NCBI RefSeq assembly: GCF_003051105.1 | Contig: NZ_QAOO01000007.1 | Span: 62,001-126,000, forward strand | Source: Nitrosomonas nitrosa | GTDB lineage: Bacteria > Pseudomonadota > Gammaproteobacteria > Burkholderiales > Nitrosomonadaceae | DNA: 64,000 bases | Direction: 5' to 3' | In this document: positions 59,266-64,000 of the stretch, in pieces | How positions within the stretch are numbered: the first letter of the stretch is position 1 | How the letters are laid out: each line of letters starts with the position of its first letter | Position numbers and translations under genes: made by a program | Notes under the pieces: model-generated | The model's input: only the letters and a program-made list of their open reading frames with translations | The model's database searches: none | Told to the model about the DNA's origin: nothing

Positions 59266-60326
59266 AAACCGCAACTCGTTATATCATCAAGCAGGTTGTG
59301 ATGGGTATGGTCATCGCAACGGTCGTACTTTTGCCCTTGTTCAGCTTCTTTGACTTATTGGATCAACTTGATGACGTCGGCAAGGGCACTTATCAGACTA
59401 GCGATGCTTTCTTATATACTTTCTTGCTGATGCCACGCCGCTTTATACAGTTAGCACCGTTTATCGCGCTCTTAGGAACAGTGGGTGCATTAGGAAAATT
59501 AGCGGTCAATTTAGAGTTAGTCGCTTTACGGGTTGCCGGTCTCTCGCCGATTCAAATCAGTATGGCGCCGATCGCAATCGGCATTACGATGCTTATCGGC
59601 ATTGCGTTGCTGGAACAATTTATTGCCCCGCAGCTTCAGCAACAAGCCATCACCAGCCGTGCAGTCGCACTGGATAAAACGGCGGAACTCGGCAAAGGAC
59701 TGGGTATCTGGACACGGAATGAGCGTAATATTTTGCGTATTGGAGAAATGCTGCCCCCTAATCGAGCGATCGATATCGAGATCATGCATTTCGATAAACA
59801 AGGCTTCTTAGCAATGCACAGTCATGCTGAATATGCTGAAATCGTCGACGAACAATTATGGAAGCTGCATAACGTCACAGTCCGAACTTTCACTGAAAAA
59901 AATATTGCGCTGACCAGCGCCAGCAGCGTAGAGTGGCAGTCTTTCCTGAGAGCGGAAGATATCGCCACGTTGACCAAACCGCCCGAAAGCCTCTCGCCGC
60001 TCGAATTGGTACGGCATGCTGCGTTTCTGCAAGCGACTGGTCAGAAAGCGGATGCTTACCTGATGGCCATATGGCGTAAAGTAGGTAGTGCACTGATGAC
60101 CTTAGCGATGATTTTGCTCGCTATTCCCTTTATCTTTGGATTAGCACGCGAGGGACTGGGAAATAAGTTGGTACTGGCCTCTATCGTGGGCGTAAGCGTT
60201 TACCTGCTCGACCAGATCATCGCTAATGCCGCTTTATTGTTACACTTGAATCCGGTGTTGATTTCCCTTCTTCCCAGTCTGACGCTCATTACCCTTGCTA
60301 TTCTTTGGTTACGGCGAATTTTCTAA
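59262..60326 (+). CDS. LptG-like permease (YjgP/YjgQ family)
   Basis: Partner half-transporter of 354 residues with the same six-helix plus jellyroll layout: helices near 10-30, 60-80, 100-118, then 270-290, 300-318 and 328-350. ELVALRVAGLSPIQI is the coupling-helix region. It most resembles LptG. Together with the upstream gene it could form a complete transporter with LptB made elsewhere. This could be the cell's only LptFG pair; the window cannot exclude that. Confidence 0.85.
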   Translation: MKTATRYIIKQVVMGMVIATVVLLPLFSFFDLLDQLDDVGKGTYQTSDAFLYTFLLMPRRFIQLAPFIALLGTVGALGKLAVNLELVALRVAGLSPIQISMAPIAIGITMLIGIALLEQFIAPQLQQQAITSRAVALDKTAELGKGLGIWTRNERNILRIGEMLPPNRAIDIEIMHFDKQGFLAMHSHAEYAEIVDEQLWKLHNVTVRTFTEKNIALTSASSVEWQSFLRAEDIATLTKPPESLSPLELVRHAAFLQATGQKADAYLMAIWRKVGSALMTLAMILLAIPFIFGLAREGLGNKLVLASIVGVSVYLLDQIIANAALLLHLNPVLISLLPSLTLITLAILWLRRIF

Positions 60327-60359
60327 TCTTTCAATCGTTTAAATATATCTCCATTACTC

Positions 60360-61592
60360 ATGTCGACAACCTATATTTTTATCCTTGGCGAGAGCGAAAT
60401 CAGTCTCTGGGGATTAAGCGGCCGCGAACGGCTACAACGGATAGTTGCTTCACTCAAACAAGTCTGCCTGATCGATAATCCGGCAGCCATCCCAGCGGAT
60501 GCGCCCGCATTGCTGTTGCGTGCAGATCATCTGTACGATGCCAGGGTCATCACGGCTTTGGTTCAGTTACAGGAAGAAATGTTGCTCATGAGCCAGACTG
60601 CTATTCCAGTGGCGTTACGTTCCACCGGCAAAAACTTACCCACCTTGCTTGAATCAATGCGCAACGCGAACATCTCTGCGCTTTCCGGCATACAACAATA
60701 CACGCTGCAAGATTTACAAGTCGGCATCCAACAAACGCTCAAAAAGAAAGAATCGCCTTTTGTACTACCCATCAACGCCGCCCAGCGCAAAGCGCTGGAA
60801 TGGGAATTGTTCGCCGGCTCCTACAAAGGGGTGACTGATCTGGTCACCAAGTGGCTATGGCCTGTCCCTGCATTTTGGGTGACACACCTTTGTGTTCGCT
60901 GGAAAATCACACCCAATCAGGTAACATTTCTCAGTTTGTTACTGGCTGTTCTCGCTGGGTGGGCTTTTTGGTATGGCCATTATGCAAGCGGCCTGGTCAT
61001 GGGATGGCTGATGACGTTTCTTGATACCGTCGATGGCAAACTGGCGCGCGTGACGCTTACATCGAGCCGCCTGGGTGACGTAATGGATCATGGCTTGGAT
61101 ATCATTCATCCTCCATTATGGTATTTAGCCTGGGGGGTAGGGCTGGCGACAACCGCATACCCGCTGGCCGATCTGGAATTTTTGGCTTGGCTGATGTTTG
61201 TAGGTTATGTCGGGGGGCGTATTTGCGAAGGGCTATTTGAATTTTGGCTTGCTCCCTTCACTTTGTTTATTTGGCAGCGTATTGATTCGTTCAATCGCCT
61301 GATTACCGCACGACGCAATCCGAATCTCATTTTAATGACATCGTGCTGGTTAGCCGGTCGACCAGATATCGGCCTTTTGCTCGTGGTAGGTTGGCATGCC
61401 GTATCGACACTTTTCCTGGCATGGCGCGTGATCTTGGCCTGGTTAACTCGCCGACGCGAAGGCAGTCTAACTTCCTGGATGGAGGGGATCGACCCGCTTC
61501 ATGACAGACAACAACTGGCCGTCAGAGTATTTACTCGCGTCCCGCTCGCTGAACAAAATGTGCAAAATGCGCGTACCGACACACATTCATAG
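60360..61592 (+). CDS. CDP-alcohol phosphatidyltransferase with N-terminal NTase-like domain
   Basis: Joins a CDP-activated molecule to an alcohol. The 410-residue protein has the full CDP-AP motif: D222, D225, G226, A229, R230, G239, D243 and D247. About six helices surround it (170-390). The N-terminal 150 residues are soluble and recall a worn nucleotidyltransferase fold (LLLRADHLYDARVI near 51-64) without intact catalytic residues. The layout recalls the fused IPCT-DIPPS of inositol-lipid synthesis. Neighbours supply a lipid kinase and a cytidylyltransferase-like protein. Confidence 0.85.
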   Translation: MSTTYIFILGESEISLWGLSGRERLQRIVASLKQVCLIDNPAAIPADAPALLLRADHLYDARVITALVQLQEEMLLMSQTAIPVALRSTGKNLPTLLESMRNANISALSGIQQYTLQDLQVGIQQTLKKKESPFVLPINAAQRKALEWELFAGSYKGVTDLVTKWLWPVPAFWVTHLCVRWKITPNQVTFLSLLLAVLAGWAFWYGHYASGLVMGWLMTFLDTVDGKLARVTLTSSRLGDVMDHGLDIIHPPLWYLAWGVGLATTAYPLADLEFLAWLMFVGYVGGRICEGLFEFWLAPFTLFIWQRIDSFNRLITARRNPNLILMTSCWLAGRPDIGLLLVVGWHAVSTLFLAWRVILAWLTRRREGSLTSWMEGIDPLHDRQQLAVRVFTRVPLAEQNVQNARTDTHS

Positions 61593-62568
61593 TCTGACCA
61601 CAGGCACAGCGCGCGTTGGTCTGATTCTCAACCCCTTAGGCGGGCAGGCACGCAAACGTCTACATGCCATCAAACAACTATTGTCTGATATGCCGCAAAT
61701 TCTTCAATGGCAAATCACGTGCGTACAAGACTTTGACTTCGCCGTAACAGCTGCAATCGAATCCCAACTTGACTGGTTGATCATTCTTGGTGGTGACGGG
61801 ACTGTCCAAGGCATACTCAATCGATTACTTGGCAAACTGTCTTCGGAAAACTGGCCACTTCTGACCGTTATCCCGGGTGGAACCACCAATATGACTGCCC
61901 TGGATCTGGGTAGTCGCGACAAACCGGATCAAATGCTAAAACGCTTGAAACACTATTTGCATCAGCCTGCTCCACGCCCCGCCCCTTTACGCGTTGAACG
62001 TCCCGTGCTGTGCATCACTCAAACTGGACAAGAAAACATTTACGGGATGTTTCTTGGGTTAGGATTGATTGCACGCGGCGTAAAATTCTCACGCAGCCGT
62101 ATCAAGCAAATTGGTGTGACGGGTAATTTGTTTACTGCCTTGATCGTATTGCGCTCAATTATCGGTACCTTTATGGGTCGTCCCCATCCTGAATGGGCAC
62201 CTGTAAACATTGCAACTGTCGATGAAACGGGCGCAACGCACCGGGAAAACTACTTATTCGTTCTTGTCAGCGCTTTAGAGCATCTCCTGATGGGTATCCG
62301 TCCATATTGGGGAATAGAACGAGCACCCTTGCATGTAACTTTTGTCAGGCAGCAAAGTAAACGATTTTGGTATGCGATCTGGCCGTTGATAACGGGTCGT
62401 GGTCATACGCTCCGAGAAGAGCACGGTTATGTCAGTTACAATACGCCTTTGCTGGAGCTATCGCTGGATGATGACTATATCGTGGATGGGGAATTGTTCC
62501 ATGCCTCGCTGCAACATGGACCTCTTCGTATATCGGCCAGTGGCCCGCTCACATTTCTGGTACTGTAA
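61558..62568 (+). CDS. Diacylglycerol/sphingoid-type lipid kinase (DAGK catalytic domain)
   Basis: A soluble lipid kinase of about 336 residues. Visible: RVGLILNPLGGQARKRL at the domain start, the ATP motif ILGGDGTVQGILN near residues 76-88, and VIPGGTTNMTALDLG. The family phosphorylates diacylglycerol, sphingosine or ceramide; Caulobacter has a ceramide kinase of this type. The start is uncertain: ATGs at 61501, 61558 and 61567 are in frame, and the first would overlap the previous gene by 92 bp. Followed 13 bp later by the Tam41-like gene. Confidence 0.85.
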   Translation: MCKMRVPTHIHSLTTGTARVGLILNPLGGQARKRLHAIKQLLSDMPQILQWQITCVQDFDFAVTAAIESQLDWLIILGGDGTVQGILNRLLGKLSSENWPLLTVIPGGTTNMTALDLGSRDKPDQMLKRLKHYLHQPAPRPAPLRVERPVLCITQTGQENIYGMFLGLGLIARGVKFSRSRIKQIGVTGNLFTALIVLRSIIGTFMGRPHPEWAPVNIATVDETGATHRENYLFVLVSALEHLLMGIRPYWGIERAPLHVTFVRQQSKRFWYAIWPLITGRGHTLREEHGYVSYNTPLLELSLDDDYIVDGELFHASLQHGPLRISASGPLTFLVL

Positions 62569-62581
62569 TGCGTGCCCAACA

Positions 62582-63556
62582 ATGAAAAACAACATCCCTT
62601 CGCTAGCTCAAACGGTGCCCAGCACGCTGATAGATACGATCGCTTGGCAAAATACTCAATCGGTCTCATCAGATTTTGCGCCGCTAGTCGAGGCAATCAC
62701 GCAACACTTTAGTACATCCTTGGATGCGGTCATTCTGTATGGGTCATGCTTGCATACCAGTGACCTGACCGAAGGTATCGCCGATTTTTATGTACTGGTC
62801 AACGATTACCGCGCCGCTTACCCCAAACAACGATATCTGGCTTACTTGAATGCTTGGCTGCCACCCAACGTATTTTACCTGGAGGTTGTTCATCGTGAAC
62901 AAATACTTCGCGCCAAGTATGCTGTCGTTTCCACCGCCGACTTCGAATATGGCAACCAATTCTGGTTTCATCCTTATCTCTGGGCACGTTTCGCCCAGCC
63001 CGCGCGGCTACTTTATGCACGTGACGACAACATACGCTTGCGTATCCATGTCGCCATGGCGCAAGCAGTCATTAAATTCTTGAAATCCAGCCTGCTTACG
63101 CTTGAATCGCAGACGTTGGATGCCGAAGAGATCTGGACACAGGGATTGATGTTGACCTATGCAGCCGAGCTGCGGGCCGAACGTGAAACACGCGCACGCC
63201 ACTTGGCCCAGCAAAGCTTGCAAAATTATACCCTTCTGACCACTGCCGCTTTGCCCGCTCTAGATGGGTTATTGACAGCGCAATCGGATGAACAATATCT
63301 GTGCCATACCACGCCAACGGATAACCGTCGCGCTCGCTTCCATTGGCGTCTCCGCCGCTGGCAAGGACGGCTCCTCTCGATTCTGCGTCTCTGTAAAGCT
63401 ACGCTGACCTTTCGCGATTGCCTCGATTACGCTGCTTGGAAAATCGAGCGCCATAGCGGTATTCATGTTGAAATCACTCCGATGCTGCGGCGTCATCCAA
63501 TTTTGTGGGGTTTTAAGGTCATGTGGCAACTATTGCGGCGAGGAGTATTGCGTTGA
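62582..63556 (+). CDS. Tam41-like (Mmp37) lipid-phosphate cytidylyltransferase candidate
   Basis: A 324-residue protein. By eye it carries the Tam41 landmarks in order: LYGS at 52-55, an Asp in ADFYVLV (D68), a VFYLEVV stretch near 97, KYAVVS at 112-117 (Tam41 KYGVIS), and LWARFAQPARLL at 133-144 (Tam41 LYIAGRLQKPVRIL-like). Tam41 makes CDP-diacylglycerol from phosphatidate and CTP in mitochondria and is unrelated to CdsA. Next to a lipid kinase and a CDP-alcohol transferase, a CDP-lipid synthase role is natural. The family call rests on remembered motifs. Confidence 0.7.
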   Translation: MKNNIPSLAQTVPSTLIDTIAWQNTQSVSSDFAPLVEAITQHFSTSLDAVILYGSCLHTSDLTEGIADFYVLVNDYRAAYPKQRYLAYLNAWLPPNVFYLEVVHREQILRAKYAVVSTADFEYGNQFWFHPYLWARFAQPARLLYARDDNIRLRIHVAMAQAVIKFLKSSLLTLESQTLDAEEIWTQGLMLTYAAELRAERETRARHLAQQSLQNYTLLTTAALPALDGLLTAQSDEQYLCHTTPTDNRRARFHWRLRRWQGRLLSILRLCKATLTFRDCLDYAAWKIERHSGIHVEITPMLRRHPILWGFKVMWQLLRRGVLR

Positions 63557-63594
63557 TAGGATGTATTGATTAATTTCATTTTCAGGAGAATCTG

Positions 63595-64000
63595 ATGACT
63601 CTTTTATCTCGCTTTTTCATTTTCTCAGCTTTTTTATGGCTGTTTTTTCTAACCGCTTGCTCCACCATGTACTACAGCGGGCTTGAAAAAATCGGCATCC
63701 CTAAACGGGATGTACTTGTCCATCGGGTCGAAAAAGCACGCGACACCCAGGAAGAAACCAAAGAACAGTTCAAATCGGCCCTGGAGCAGTTTACCGCGGT
63801 CACCAATTTCAGAGGAGGTGATCTGGAAGCGGTTTATAATAAACTGAATAACGAATACGAAGCCAGTGTCGCAAAAGCAGAGGAAGTCAGTGATCGTATT
63901 GCGGCAATCGAAGATGTTTCACAAGCCTTGTTCACTGAGTGGGAACAAGAAATCACTCAGTATTCGAATGCTGCGCTCAAAAGCAGCAGTCAACAAAAAC
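63595..64000 (+). CDS. DUF2959 lipoprotein (partial at window edge)
   Basis: The visible 135 residues start with a signal peptide and the lipobox TACS (Cys22-like), followed by MYYSGLEKIGIPKRDVLVHRV, typical of DUF2959, and a long charged helical region likely to form a coiled coil. Probably an outer-membrane-anchored periplasmic protein; it might link the lipid exporter to the outer membrane. GGAGAA precedes the ATG. The gene continues beyond 64000. Confidence 0.82.
   Translation, partial: MTLLSRFFIFSAFLWLFFLTACSTMYYSGLEKIGIPKRDVLVHRVEKARDTQEETKEQFKSALEQFTAVTNFRGGDLEAVYNKLNNEYEASVAKAEEVSDRIAAIEDVSQALFTEWEQEITQYSNAALKSSSQQK

Overview
This window reads as a chromosomal segment of a betaproteobacterium, most likely a Nitrosomonas-like ammonia oxidiser. 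That is an inference from gene order and protein flavour: a cytochrome P460-type haem protein, several small c-type cytochromes, an aa3 oxidase locus with betaproteobacterial accessory genes (DUF2970, CtaG, a small assembly protein), and the lnt-glyQ-glyS-gmhB-plsC and pepA-holC-valS orders. Coding density is high and no phage, plasmid or CRISPR locus is visible.

Layout. 1-1.84 kb: reverse-strand hypA-hypB-hypF for [NiFe]-hydrogenase maturation, with a short HypF that lacks the usual N-terminal domains and runs off the left edge. 1.95-2.5 kb: P460-like cytochrome. 2.6-9.4 kb: reverse lnt-glyQ-glyS-gmhB-plsC-metallopeptidase block. 9.4-16.3 kb: SDR oxidoreductase, coiled-coil outer-membrane protein, N-degron transferases (aat, bpt), pyrD, RnfB-like ferredoxin, nth, DUF1841. 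16.4-21.8 kb: two small cytochromes c, Uup, small heat-shock protein, HhH protein, and a frameshifted YbhB-like gene. 21.9-24.9 kb: argB, BON lipoprotein, GlcD-type oxidase. 25-31.6 kb: cytochrome c oxidase operon ctaC-ctaD-small protein-ctaG-DUF2970-ctaE-SURF1-Sco-like-ctaB, with no ctaA between its members. 32-44.8 kb: hypothetical secreted protein, valS, holC, pepA, serB, cysM, ComEA-like protein, BT1/MFS transporter, DegS-like protease, Nif3. 45-54.8 kb: mltA, dsbC, UbiH-family hydroxylase, a tRNA with anticodon CAT, murJ, folE2, and the isoprenoid block xseB-ispA-dxs. 55.4-64 kb: a compact plus-strand lipid operon that continues past the right edge.

The most interesting part is 56.1-64.0 kb. 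In order it encodes a GNAT-type acyltransferase-like protein, a MobA-like nucleotidyltransferase, an LptF/LptG-like permease pair, a CDP-alcohol phosphatidyltransferase with an extra N-terminal domain, a diacylglycerol/sphingoid-type lipid kinase, a protein with the sequence landmarks of Tam41 (a CTP:phosphatidate cytidylyltransferase so far best known from mitochondria), and a DUF2959 lipoprotein. Together these could acylate a lipid base, phosphorylate it, activate it with CTP, add a head group, and move the product to the outer membrane. I infer a dedicated, possibly sphingolipid/ceramide-like, phospholipid pathway.

Other points: three copies of a roughly 135-bp non-coding repeat with inverted ends (32.7, 49.1, 55.1 kb), one of which carries the murJ ribosome binding site; a GmhB whose second catalytic aspartate is asparagine; and four very small membrane-protein genes of 24, 36, 38 and 54 residues. 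Where the longest open frame began at an implausible codon, starts were chosen by ribosome binding site and family alignment.
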